Shown here: positions 48,457 through 56,720 of the stretch, piece by piece
Layout: every line of letters begins with the position of its first letter
How positions within the stretch are numbered: position 1 is the stretch's first letter
Origin: Methylotenera sp.
Lineage (GTDB): Bacteria; Pseudomonadota; Gammaproteobacteria; Burkholderiales; Methylophilaceae
Reading direction: 5' to 3'
Assembly: GCA_030693535.1 (NCBI GenBank)
Contig: JAUYAL010000075.1
Location: 19,689 to 83,688 of the forward strand
Length of the DNA stretch: 64,000 bases
Made by a program: the position numbers and the translations under genes
Notes under the pieces: generated by a model
Told to the model about the DNA's origin: nothing
The model's input: the letters and a program-made list of their open reading frames with translations, nothing else
The model's database searches: none

Positions 48457-49344
48457 ATGGCTTGGGTATCGTTAAAAATTGAAGCACAAGATAATACCGC
48501 TGATTTAATTAGCGACACACTGATGGCGCAGGGTGCGCTATCAGCCATTATTGAAGATGCTAATGCAGATACGCTTGATGAGCAGCCAATTTTTGGTGAG
48601 CCCGGTGACCCTCCTCCAGGTATATGGCAACAAAATTTAGTAAGCGCCTTGTTTAATGAAGGGGTAGATGTTGCAAAAGTAATGACTAAATTGCAACTGA
48701 AGACTAAATTAAACAACCTGCAATATTCTACTGAGATTATTCAAGAACAAGACTGGGTGCGGGCCACGCAAAGCCAGTTTGACCCAATTAAAATTACAGA
48801 TAGCTTATGGATTGTGCCTACTTGGCACAGTGCACCTAACGATGATGCTATTAATATTGTATTAGATCCGGGTTTAGCTTTTGGCACCGGCAGTCACCCT
48901 ACTACCCATCTTTGCCTAGAATGGCTTACGCACGTCGTCACTACAGATGATACCGTATTAGATTACGGTTGCGGCTCAGGAATTTTAGCGATTGCTGCAA
49001 AAAAACTTGGCTCAGCTAGTGTTGTAGGAATCGATATTGATTCGCAAGCAATTCAATCTAGTCTATATAACGCTGAGCAAAATAACGTTTCTGCAGAGTT
49101 TTATCATGCCAGTCAATATCAAACGTCTGAATTTGATATCGTTGTGGCCAATATTCTTTCTAGTGCCCTAAGTGTATTGGCACCTGCTTTAGCAAAATCA
49201 TGCAAAGTAGGTGGGAAAATTGCATTATCTGGTATTTTAAAAGAGCAAGCAGCAGATGTTTCAGCTATCTATTCGCAGTGGTTTAATATGCAAGCACCTC
49301 AATATATGGACGCCTGGGTATTATTGACTGGTACTAAAAAGTAG
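48457..49344 (+). CDS. prmA: Ribosomal protein L11 methyltransferase
   Basis: A 295-residue SAM methyltransferase that trimethylates ribosomal protein L11. N-terminal substrate domain (MAWVSLKIEAQDNTADLISD) and C-terminal Rossmann domain with DPGLAFGTGSHPTT, LDYGCGSGILAIAAKKLG and VVANILSSAL. Follows accC by 23 nt. Confidence 0.97.
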   Translation: MAWVSLKIEAQDNTADLISDTLMAQGALSAIIEDANADTLDEQPIFGEPGDPPPGIWQQNLVSALFNEGVDVAKVMTKLQLKTKLNNLQYSTEIIQEQDWVRATQSQFDPIKITDSLWIVPTWHSAPNDDAINIVLDPGLAFGTGSHPTTHLCLEWLTHVVTTDDTVLDYGCGSGILAIAAKKLGSASVVGIDIDSQAIQSSLYNAEQNNVSAEFYHASQYQTSEFDIVVANILSSALSVLAPALAKSCKVGGKIALSGILKEQAADVSAIYSQWFNMQAPQYMDAWVLLTGTKK

Positions 49345-49419
49345 CTTCTAGCCTATGCGCTCAATATATGAGTTTAATGCGCCAGTTCACAGCGTGAGTT
49401 CAATAAGCGAGTTTAAATC

Positions 49420-50214
49420 ATGAGCGCTATCACTAATTGTCCCGCCTGCCAGACTCAATTTGTAGTGACAGAAGAACAACTTAATCAACATAATGGCAAA
49501 GTTCGTTGTGGACATTGCTTGCATGTCTTTAATGCTAAAGATGAGCTAGTAGAATCAATTACTGAGAGTGAAACTAACTCTGAAATTACGGATGATGATG
49601 TCACTACTGAAATTATTGTGCAGCCAGAAACGCTTATTTTAGATAGCGATGCAGATGATATCGTTAGTAGAGCGCTGAGCAAAGACAGTCAAGACAGCTA
49701 TTTTAATGCCGAAAATAATGAAATTAAATCTACAAGTGCAGCAGTTGCTTGGCTCATGGGTTTATTTGCATTAACTTTATTGCTTGCTGCTATCGCACAA
49801 AGTATCTATTTTTTCCGTACAGAGCTTGCTGTTTATTACCCGAAAACAAAAAACAGTCTCGTTCAAGCTTGTGAAAAAATTGGCTGCACCATAGATTTAC
49901 CAAAAAAAATTGATCTTATTGTAATCGATGATTCCGACATGCAAGAAGACGCTAATTATGTCGGTTTAATCCATTTATCCAGCACGCTAATCAACCAAGC
50001 CAACTTTAATCAAGCTTACCCAAATATAGAGCTGACACTTACCGATATTGATGACATACCTAAATTACGTCGTAAATTTAAGCCCAATGAATACCTACCA
50101 AGCACGGTTGACATTGCAAAAGGGCTAACGCCAGGTGAAGAAGTTAAAGTCAAGCTTGCAATCACCGCGCAAGGCACTGCTGTTGCTGGCTATCGTGTAT
50201 TTGTAAGCTACTAA
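49420..50214 (+). CDS. Zinc-ribbon / DUF3426 membrane protein
   Basis: A 264-residue protein: N-terminal MJ0042-type zinc ribbon with two CXXC pairs (NCPACQTQF and VRCGHCLHVF), an acidic linker, one membrane helix (about 108-130, AVAWLMGLFALTLLLAAIAQ) and a DUF3426 periplasmic domain. The gene regularly follows prmA in betaproteobacteria. Function unknown. Confidence 0.9.
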   Translation: MSAITNCPACQTQFVVTEEQLNQHNGKVRCGHCLHVFNAKDELVESITESETNSEITDDDVTTEIIVQPETLILDSDADDIVSRALSKDSQDSYFNAENNEIKSTSAAVAWLMGLFALTLLLAAIAQSIYFFRTELAVYYPKTKNSLVQACEKIGCTIDLPKKIDLIVIDDSDMQEDANYVGLIHLSSTLINQANFNQAYPNIELTLTDIDDIPKLRRKFKPNEYLPSTVDIAKGLTPGEEVKVKLAITAQGTAVAGYRVFVSY

Positions 50215-50246
50215 TTTCATATCACTTTGCACGTAAATACGACAAT

Positions 50247-50263
50247 CTAATGAAAATCATTAG
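50247..50263. promoter_or_regulatory. Fur-box-like perfect inverted repeat upstream of pqqA
   Basis: CTAATGA-AAA-TCATTAG is a perfect 7-bp inverted repeat. Its core AATGAAAATCATT differs in one base from the Fur-box core AATGATAATCATT. It lies 104 bp upstream of the pqqA start and 33 bp after the preceding gene. Could be an iron-responsive operator; visual match only. Confidence 0.35.
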
Positions 50264-50366
50264 CCTTAATTAGTCAGTTTACATAGCTTGCTATTGCAAC
50301 CGCTCTGTATTATGTAAGTCATAGATTGTGTACGACTTATATTAATCAATTCATAGGAGATTTATC

Positions 50367-50438
50367 ATGTGGACAACACCAGCAGCTACAGAAATGCGTT
50401 TTGGTTTTGAAGTTACAATGTACGTAATGAATAAATAA
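50367..50438 (+). CDS. pqqA: PQQ precursor peptide PqqA, copy 1
   Basis: A 23-residue peptide starting MWTTPAATEMRFGFEVTMY; Glu15 and Tyr19 are the residues that are cross-linked to build pyrroloquinoline quinone. TAGGAGA lies 6 nt before the ATG, a strong ribosome-binding site for a highly made peptide. No pqqB, C, D or E gene follows; instead a strong terminator lies 20 nt downstream, so it is a monocistronic, orphan precursor gene. PQQ is the cofactor of periplasmic methanol and glucose dehydrogenases. A second gene for the identical peptide is at 56515-56586. Confidence 0.95.
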   Translation: MWTTPAATEMRFGFEVTMYVMNK

Positions 50439-50457
50439 TTTTTAAATTTAAAAATTT

Positions 50458-50494
50458 ATGACAAAGGGCGCATTAGCGCCCTTTGTCATTTTTA
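50458..50494 (+). terminator. Rho-independent terminator of pqqA copy 1
   Basis: A perfect 14-bp stem, ATGACAAAGGGCGC / GCGCCCTTTGTCAT, with ATTA loop, followed by a T-run. It ends pqqA (plus) and, having A-rich DNA on its left, may also stop oxyR transcripts from the opposite side. Confidence 0.9.
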
Positions 50495-50508
50495 CTGCTG
50501 TTTAGATT

Positions 50509-51417
50509 CTATTTAATTATGTCCAAACACTCTGTCTTAATCTCTTTAATTGACTCAACTAAACAATTAACAGCCAACTCTCTGGCATAACTTTTACGCC
50601 ATGCTAGCGCCACCCTCCGCATGGGTACTGGCGCCATAAATGGAATCACCTTTACCAGTGCATTTCCATGCATATATCGCTCGGTGGCAGCGCTAATTGG
50701 CAATACTGTAATCCCTAAATTCGAAGCAACCATATTTCGAATAGTTTCCAGAGAATTTCCTTGTAATACTTGTCCCTTGCGTGATAAATCGGGGCAAGCC
50801 TGCAATATTTGGTGGCTGTAACAATGTTCACTATTAAGTAGTAATACATTTTCATCTATCAACTCTGATGCATTAATTTCTTTTCTATTAGCCCAAGGGT
50901 GACTAATAGGAACCATCACAACATATTTTTCATCGTATAAAGACATGGTTTTAATATCTGCCACATCAAATGGCAATGCCACGACAGCTGCGTCTATCGC
51001 ACCACTTTTAAGCTGAGCTTCAAGCTGTATTGTAAGGTTTTCTTCAATCAGCAAAGGCATATCAGGTGCTTTTACACGCAATATAGGAATAATTTCAGGT
51101 AATAAATAAGGACCTACCGAATAAATTAGACCGAGCCGAAATGCCCCGCATAATTGATCATTACCTTGTTTTGCAATTTCTCTGATGTACGTTGCTTGCT
51201 CCATGGTAAGTATAGCTTGCTCAATAATTTGCTCACCTATTGCGGTTGGACTAACATCCGTTCGACTACGCTCAAAAATGATAACACCCAAATCCTCCTC
51301 TAATTTTTTAATTGCTAGGCTGAGCGCGGGCTGACTCACATAACACTTTTCTGCAGCGCGCCTAAAGTTTCGCTCTTTTGCCACGGCAATGACAAATCGC
51401 AGTTCATTTAACGTCAT
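50509..51417 (-). CDS. oxyR: Peroxide-sensing LysR-type regulator OxyR
   Basis: A 302-residue LysR-family regulator: winged HTH at residues 1-60 (TLNELRFVIAVAKERNFRRAA) and a periplasmic-binding-like sensor domain. Cysteines lie at 199 and 208 (EHCYSHQILQAC), exactly the redox pair of E. coli OxyR, so it should sense hydrogen peroxide by disulfide formation. Convergent with pqqA and divergent from the rubredoxin gene, which may be a target. Confidence 0.93.
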   Translation of the reverse strand: MTLNELRFVIAVAKERNFRRAAEKCYVSQPALSLAIKKLEEDLGVIIFERSRTDVSPTAIGEQIIEQAILTMEQATYIREIAKQGNDQLCGAFRLGLIYSVGPYLLPEIIPILRVKAPDMPLLIEENLTIQLEAQLKSGAIDAAVVALPFDVADIKTMSLYDEKYVVMVPISHPWANRKEINASELIDENVLLLNSEHCYSHQILQACPDLSRKGQVLQGNSLETIRNMVASNLGITVLPISAATERYMHGNALVKVIPFMAPVPMRRVALAWRKSYARELAVNCLVESIKEIKTECLDIIK

Positions 51418-51803
51418 ATCCTATCAATCTTTCAATTTAATTTAATAAATTTAACATATCAAAAAAGGTTTAAATTATTAATTAAACATATTAATATTTA
51501 TTACATTTTACAATGAATGACTAGTAACATATTAGCAACTTCTGTAATTTTGAAACATAAAGCTACACCGAGAATACCTAGAGGATTCATGGATTAAATT
51601 TACCAATCATTATTCAAAGACCTAAGATTTATCTTCTATTAATGCAAGTATTCACGCGAATATGTTATCGCATTTTTAATAATACAGATCCTTATCATTT
51701 GGAGATAACACTTAAAGAAGGATATTTTATTTGAATTTTTATATTTAAGGCTTTAAGCTTACACATAGTAAAAAGCTATTCAATAACAGGACCTGAAATA
51801 ATC
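51418..51803. other. oxyR-rubredoxin intergenic region
   Basis: 386 bp, very AT-rich, with no gene seen. It must hold the oxyR promoter (minus) and the rubredoxin promoter (plus). OxyR-type sites are too degenerate for me to place by eye. Confidence 0.4.
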
Positions 51804-51968
51804 ATGAAAATGTGGCAGTGTGTAGTATGTGGTTTGGTATATGACGAAGAGAAAGGCTGGCCAGATGATGGAATCGCCCCAGGAACGCGTTGGGAAGACG
51901 TTCCTAGTGACTGGCACTGCCCAGAATGCGGCGTCTCTAAAGCCGAATTTGAAATGCTTGAATTTTAA
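51804..51968 (+). CDS. Rubredoxin
   Basis: A 54-residue rubredoxin with the two iron-binding loops WQCVVCGLVYDEEKGWP and WHCPECGVSKAEFEML; four Cys bind one Fe. PGTRWEDVPSDW between the loops is the family signature. AGGACC lies upstream of the ATG. Small soluble electron carrier, often part of peroxide or superoxide detoxification, which fits the neighbouring oxyR. Confidence 0.96.
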   Translation: MKMWQCVVCGLVYDEEKGWPDDGIAPGTRWEDVPSDWHCPECGVSKAEFEMLEF

Positions 51969-52038
51969 GCTTAGTAATAAATACGCAGTTCTATTTAGAG
52001 TTACCTTTGGCTAGAAATTTGTGAAAATACCTAAAGCG

Positions 52039-53373
52039 TTAGCGCATTTCGAATAGCTCTTGGTGAAATTTGTGTTCATCTAATCCATTCATCACTAAAT
52101 CAGACCTGATTTTTTTACCGAATAAAGCAGGGCCGCAAAACCATATATCGGCTTGTTTCCAATCGGGAATTTTTGCTCGAATAATCTCACCGTCTAAGTA
52201 ACCGTCTTGCGAATTAATCATTAGGTGTAGCTTTACTCCTGCGGCTTCAGCATCTTGTTTTACCAATAGTAAAGCTGCTTGATCGACGTCAGTTGTGGTG
52301 TGAAACAAATCAATCAAACATCCATCATGATTCATTGCCAATGATTTCATTCTTGCAATAAAAGGCGTAATGCCGATGCCTCCACCAATCCAAATTTGCC
52401 TTTTCGACTTGTTTTCAAAATTAAATCGACCATATGGACCTTCTACTACGACAGACTGACCCACTTTTAGTTTGGAATTAAGGGTGCTTGTGTAATCACC
52501 AAGTGCTTTAATTAAGAAAGAAAGCTTTCCATCCCCCAACCACGCGGATGTAATACTAAAAGGATGCGCGCCTTCATGTTGGTCAAAAGTAACGAATGCA
52601 AATTGCCCCGCATAGTGACCCAGCCATTGTGATTTCAATTGAATGGTGATTGCATTGATCTTCACACCATCTAGATAACTGATCTGACTAACTTCACCTA
52701 CTACTTTGCGCGATTTACCGATGCGTTGAACCAAACTTGTAATAGCGGCATAAGTGCCTAACAACATCAAAGGTGCAATTAAAAGTCCTAAAATAGTCAT
52801 CCAGTAAGAATAATTCATCAGCACAACTGAATGGATGATAAGTCCTAAATATACAAGCGCTATCCACCGGTGAGTCATAAAAAAATATCGGTATGGGAAA
52901 CGTTTAGTTAATGCGATGACCATTAAAGCAACAAATAAATAAAAAGCGTACTCGCCGATTTGTTCTGCAAATCCACGTTGGCTCTGAAAAAACTTAAAAA
53001 TCTCGACCGTTTCTGGTGGGCGAGCTACACGTGCAGGTTTTATTAACAATCCCCCTTCAACAAGCCATCTTGGGACATTTATTAAAAGCCAGTGCGAGAG
53101 CACGTAGACTAATCCAGTAATGCCTAGCCATTTGTGTAAACGATAAGCTTTATCGAGCCCGTTAAGTCTATCCTCAACCCATGTAAAACGCATTGCTAGT
53201 AACATTCCTAGGCTCATTACTGCAATCGCCAAAATACCCGAATACTGTAGTAAAAGGCTTCTCCAAGCAAATATCTCTCGTGTGATCAGCAGCGTATCTG
53301 CATTTACCGCAATCCACAAAACCGTCATTATGGTAATGATGCTGATTAAAATTATTTGAATCACTTTCATCAA
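52039..53373 (-). CDS. Ferric-reductase-like membrane flavoprotein
   Basis: A 444-residue protein of the ferric reductase/NOX type. Five or six membrane helices in residues 1-210 contain haem-ligand histidines (RLHKWLGITGLVYVLSHWLLI, RFPYRYFFMTHRWIALVYLGLIIHS). The cytoplasmic part has an FAD-binding fold (HPFSITSAW), an NAD-binding GGGIGITPFIARM and the C-terminal IWFCGPALFG. It moves electrons from NAD(P)H through haem across the membrane, to ferric iron or oxygen. The Fur-like site and oxyR nearby make an iron or peroxide context plausible. Confidence 0.88.
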   Translation of the reverse strand: MMKVIQIILISIITIMTVLWIAVNADTLLITREIFAWRSLLLQYSGILAIAVMSLGMLLAMRFTWVEDRLNGLDKAYRLHKWLGITGLVYVLSHWLLINVPRWLVEGGLLIKPARVARPPETVEIFKFFQSQRGFAEQIGEYAFYLFVALMVIALTKRFPYRYFFMTHRWIALVYLGLIIHSVVLMNYSYWMTILGLLIAPLMLLGTYAAITSLVQRIGKSRKVVGEVSQISYLDGVKINAITIQLKSQWLGHYAGQFAFVTFDQHEGAHPFSITSAWLGDGKLSFLIKALGDYTSTLNSKLKVGQSVVVEGPYGRFNFENKSKRQIWIGGGIGITPFIARMKSLAMNHDGCLIDLFHTTTDVDQAALLLVKQDAEAAGVKLHLMINSQDGYLDGEIIRAKIPDWKQADIWFCGPALFGKKIRSDLVMNGLDEHKFHQELFEMR

Positions 53374-54221
53374 TGCTATCCTAATTTTTAAATACTTGTG
53401 GCTAGTAAGTGCTGTGCTACTGTTAAAGGTAGATTACCGCATGTAAGACTTTTAATCACATCGTTAAAGGCACGCTACTCAATTTCGATTCTGACTTTAT
53501 CTTATGAATGAGTTGAAAACACATCCTCCGTATTCCAGCGTGTTTCTACGGAAAAACCCACCATCGCGGTACGACTCGCCGGCACGTCAAGTGGTTGAGT
53601 CAGAGACCCATGCAGTGTCAAGCCTACCAAAAAACAAGTCCCTATTATTTGTCATGCCTTTAACCTGACGGCATGGACTGAGAGGTGGCTTTGGTTATCC
53701 GGTTCAATTGCTTTTAACGACGTATTTGTTGGGATATGAGATATCGTGGCTAAAACCGTTGGATCAGCGTACAGCTGGCTTTAAATGAGAATAAATCGAC
53801 ATTTTGGTGGTGCGTTGCTGGAGATAAACCATAATATTTCTCGATTTCAGTAGTTTTTGTTGAACGGGTTTTGGTTAGTAAATAATACATGCTTATAATC
53901 AGCCGTTCTGTTCGTTACCACACCCAATTAAAATAAAACGGTTTTAGATTGTTTCAACAAATTAAATTATTTGCAGCCAGCAGGACTTGCTATTTAATAA
54001 TGTTCTATATCCGACATTATTGCTATGTGAGTGAACACTGTTGGGATGCATCTCAATTTGACCCGCCATTTGCATTTTGGCTTGACCCGCATAACAATGC
54101 GACTAGCTGCGCCTGATAAAGATTTAAGCTAATGACATGGATCAAAGCTATATGCAGTTTTTATACAGAACTGGCTAAAGTTTTATGCATTTCCAAACCT
54201 AAACTACTTAGTTAATAAAAT
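53374..54221. other. Long non-coding gap with possible decayed sequence
   Basis: About 850 bp without a supported gene. A 54-codon open frame at 53504-53668 lacks a ribosome-binding site. A short hairpin AATAATGT/ACATTATT lies at 53996-54021. At 54045-54095 there are two phrases, CTCAATTTGACCCGCC and TGGCTTGACCCGC, of the kind seen at ends of degenerate insertion sequences. Looks like a decayed or rearranged stretch bordering the repair-gene cluster. Confidence 0.4.
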
Positions 54222-55649
54222 CTATTCTGACTCGTCTATCTCAGATTTCTGGTCAAATTGCACTATTTTAACCATTGGTTTATTGAGCTCTTTAATGAGC
54301 AACTTGTAGATATCCAAATCAAATGACAACTTGCTTTTATTGTTGGCAATAAACTCATGCATTTCTGACTCGTCATTCACAGAACCTATATGCATCCATT
54401 GCTCAAAGACATGCATTTCTGATTTGCCATTGAATTGATGCTGCTCATAAATACCAATCCTGCCTTTAAATGGCCAGATCTTGAGGCGATGTGCCACCAT
54501 TGCTTGCTGAAGCCTTAGATAATGGAGCTCTACTGACTCTTTGTTGGCACAGACACCTCTACAACGCTTAAGTTGATGCGCGAAACATGCGCCTTTCCCT
54601 TTTTCAAGTCCCAAAACCCTCGGGCATAATTGATGTTGATCTGCTAGATTGCGTAACACTTCAATGGCTTGCCTCTTCGATCGAAATGTTCCGAATAACT
54701 GGCCAAGCGTCTCAGGTTGAATTTCATCCACTTGAACAAGTGTAATCAGGGGATGTTGATTTGCATCTGTAGCAATCCGCCAAGAACACAATTTACGCTC
54801 ACGTCTTAATTGTCGGTTATAGATCGGTTGGCGTTCTTTGACGAGTTTTGATTCCAACAACAAGGCACTGAACTCACCGGCCGTTTCTATCCATTCAATG
54901 TGTATTATTTCTTGGGAAATACGCATTTCTTTCGTGGAGGTATGATCGCTACTGAAATGGGACAGCACTCGCTCTCTGATGTTGATACTTTTACCAATAT
55001 ACAAAGGTAGACTTCTGTTCTCTCCGAAGAATAGATATACCCCTGGCGTTTCTGGAATTTCATCAACCTGGACTGCATCTATACCAGAAGGTAAACTTTT
55101 TGAACCTTTGAGCAACTGTTCTGCAGTTTCACGTATGTTGCTAATACCATGCTCTTCGATTGCTGCCTTTAGAAATCCAATCATCATTTCAACATCACCC
55201 ATGGCGCGATGACGCGCTTTGCAAGTGAGCTGATGTCGGCTAATAATTGCATCAAGCGCATGACTGCGATGTTGGGGGTATAGCTTTCTGGATAACTTGA
55301 CTGTGCACAATACATTTTGGCGCAAGGTGATGCCAATACGTTTAAATTCACTCTTTAGAAAACCATGATCAAAGCGAACATTGTGTGCGCATAAGATTGT
55401 ATCTTCTAAGTAATCTAACAACTCTCCAGCCACTTGCTTGAAGGTAGGAGCGCTCGCCACCATGGCATTCGTGATGCCCGTCAGCTGCTGAATAAAGCCT
55501 GGGATTGAAACTTCAGGATTAACAAGGGTTTGCCAGCGTGATACTTCAATGCCATCTTCAAAGCGAATTAGGGCAATTTCTGTGATGCGGTCTTTGAGCG
55601 GCGTAGCTCCTGTGGTTTCAAGGTCGAGAAATACGTAACTCGGTAACAT
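54222..55649 (-). CDS. DEDDh exonuclease fused to UvrC-like GIY-YIG nuclease
   Basis: A 475-residue fusion. Residues 1-165 are a DnaQ-type 3'-5' exonuclease (FLDLETTGATPLKDRITEIAL, HNVRFDHGFL, HRAMGDVEMM). From about 200 a UvrC/Cho-type GIY-YIG domain follows (PGVYLFFGENRSLPLYIGKS, RVLSHF), then a UvrC-like region with CPRVLGLEKGKGACFAHQLKRC. Such fusions are annotated as Cho-like repair nucleases that cut around lesions. Divergent from umuD, so probably damage-related. An AT-rich palindrome lies 12 nt upstream of its start. Confidence 0.88.
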   Translation of the reverse strand: MLPSYVFLDLETTGATPLKDRITEIALIRFEDGIEVSRWQTLVNPEVSIPGFIQQLTGITNAMVASAPTFKQVAGELLDYLEDTILCAHNVRFDHGFLKSEFKRIGITLRQNVLCTVKLSRKLYPQHRSHALDAIISRHQLTCKARHRAMGDVEMMIGFLKAAIEEHGISNIRETAEQLLKGSKSLPSGIDAVQVDEIPETPGVYLFFGENRSLPLYIGKSINIRERVLSHFSSDHTSTKEMRISQEIIHIEWIETAGEFSALLLESKLVKERQPIYNRQLRRERKLCSWRIATDANQHPLITLVQVDEIQPETLGQLFGTFRSKRQAIEVLRNLADQHQLCPRVLGLEKGKGACFAHQLKRCRGVCANKESVELHYLRLQQAMVAHRLKIWPFKGRIGIYEQHQFNGKSEMHVFEQWMHIGSVNDESEMHEFIANNKSKLSFDLDIYKLLIKELNKPMVKIVQFDQKSEIDESE

Positions 55650-55660
55650 GGCAGTACTCG

Positions 55661-55679
55661 TTAATTAGTAACTATTTAA
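55661..55679. promoter_or_regulatory. Palindrome upstream of the exonuclease-GIY-YIG gene
   Basis: TTAATTAGT-A-ACTATTTAA: two 9-nt arms with one mismatch (position 5) around a single central base. It reads like a contracted form of the umuD palindrome at 55800-55822, with two fewer bases per arm and the same mismatch position. AT-rich palindromes are frequent by chance, so this is tentative. Confidence 0.3.
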
Positions 55680-55786
55680 TGGACTAGTTGCAAACGTATA
55701 AATTCATAATCTCTCTAGCATGTTGTTGGTAAGTTCACGGCGTTTCTAAAAAGTGTGTGATGTAATTAGAAATTTTTGAAACCATG

Positions 55787-55822
55787 TTCACATTTTACCT
55801 TGATTATTGTTACAATATTCAA
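55787..55822 (+). promoter_or_regulatory. umuD promoter with overlapping operator palindrome
   Basis: A promoter TTCACA (55787-55792), 18 bp, TACAAT (55811-55816) would start RNA at about 55823, exactly the A of the umuD ATG. Over the -10 and the start lies a palindrome, TTGATTATTGT-T-ACAATATTCAA split as arms 55800-55810 and 55812-55822 with a single mismatch. This is an ideal position for a repressor. No LexA-type CTGT-N8-ACAG box is present. The TTGA...TCAA ends resemble operators of repressor-type UmuD proteins of Acinetobacter. Confidence 0.55.
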
Positions 55823-56443
55823 ATGAGCGATAAATTAGAAAATATATTCACTAAGCGCGGCGGTATTCGTGATGGTGCAGGCCGCAAAGTTGGTACTGGC
55901 AAGTTTGGTGAGCCAACTTCAGTAATTCGTGTCCCAGAGAGTCAGACGTTAGCTATTATGGACTTTCTAGCTGCGTACAAACGTAAAAAGTTATCTGAAG
56001 AATTGGATGTTATTAGTGAGTTTGAGCAACCTTCATTACATGCACTTCCAATATCTTTACCTCTCTATTCCTCAAAAGTCTCTGCTGGCTTCCCCTCACC
56101 TGCCGAAGAACATGTCGAGAAGCGACTTGATCCCAGTGAGTTTCTGATCGACCAGAAAGACGCGACGTTCTTTGTGACGATTCAGGGATTTTCGATGTTA
56201 GATGTTGGCTTATTACCAGGAGATAAGGCTGTGGTTGACCGTTCTAAACAAGCTTCAATCGGCAATATCGTACTTGCAGTATTGGATGGTGAATTCACCA
56301 TTAAAACACTCCATCGCACTAAAGAAGGCAAGGTCAGGTTATTGCCTGCCAATTCTTCCGGGGCTTATAAGCCGATTGAGATTACTGAAGATATGAACTT
56401 TGAAATATGGGGGGTGGTGACAGGTTCGTTCAGGCGCTTTTGA
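55823..56443 (+). CDS. umuD: UmuD-like S24 peptidase with long N-terminal domain
   Basis: A 206-residue LexA/UmuD-type protein. Cleavage site Ala88-Gly89 (KVSAGFPSP), nucleophile Ser124 (IQGFSMLDVG) and general-base Lys161 (GEFTIKTLHR) are present. Ordinary UmuD is about 140 residues; here about 65 extra N-terminal residues include a basic Gly/Arg-rich block (RGGIRDGAGRKVGTGKFG) and a helix that could bind DNA, so it may act as a self-cleaving repressor. ATG 55823 is chosen because the promoter start falls on it; an ATG 39 nt upstream lies within the promoter. No SD. umuC is not directly adjacent. Confidence 0.88.
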   Translation: MSDKLENIFTKRGGIRDGAGRKVGTGKFGEPTSVIRVPESQTLAIMDFLAAYKRKKLSEELDVISEFEQPSLHALPISLPLYSSKVSAGFPSPAEEHVEKRLDPSEFLIDQKDATFFVTIQGFSMLDVGLLPGDKAVVDRSKQASIGNIVLAVLDGEFTIKTLHRTKEGKVRLLPANSSGAYKPIEITEDMNFEIWGVVTGSFRRF

Positions 56444-56461
56444 TCATCCTTCGTCAGCAAC

Positions 56462-56489
56462 AAAAAAGCCTAGTCAAATCTGACTAGGC
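56462..56489 (-). terminator. Terminator between umuD and pqqA copy 2
   Basis: GCCTAGTCA-AATC-TGACTAGGC, a perfect 9-bp stem. On the minus strand it is followed by six Ts, so it terminates pqqA copy 2. Lying 25 nt after umuD, it may also stop plus-strand transcription and thereby separate umuD from umuC. Confidence 0.8.
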
Positions 56490-56514
56490 CCGTTGTTCTT
56501 GCTAATAAAGCTGA

Positions 56515-56586
56515 TTATTTGTTCATTACGTACATTGTTACTTCAAAGCCAAAACGCATTTCTGTAGCTGCTGGTGTAGTCCACAT
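56515..56586 (-). CDS. pqqA: PQQ precursor peptide PqqA, copy 2
   Basis: A 23-residue peptide identical in sequence to that of copy 1, with Glu15 and Tyr19 (FEVTMY). The genes differ only at four third-codon positions (Thr3, Gly13, Val16, Asn22), so selection has kept the peptide. The upstream TAGGAGA-N3-TATCATG context is also conserved. It sits antisense in the 277-bp gap between umuD and umuC with its own terminator. No other pqq gene is in the window. Confidence 0.94.
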   Translation of the reverse strand: MWTTPAATEMRFGFEVTMYVMNK

Positions 56587-56720
56587 GATATTTCTCCTAA
56601 ATTTAAACTTTGAACCGACAACATGTCTTGTTCGTGTGTAGCCATTATGCGCCAACCTCGAAAGCTGACCCTATCGTTGTTCATGAATAGCATCTCAGTA
56701 AAATCATGAAAGAGAACCCT

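Noticed and set aside
53504..53668. 54-codon open frame in the long gap
   Set aside because: No ribosome-binding site, no recognisable family, and it lies in a stretch that looks decayed.
55700..55822. LexA SOS box before umuD
   Set aside because: Searched for CTGT-N8-ACAG and close variants; none found.
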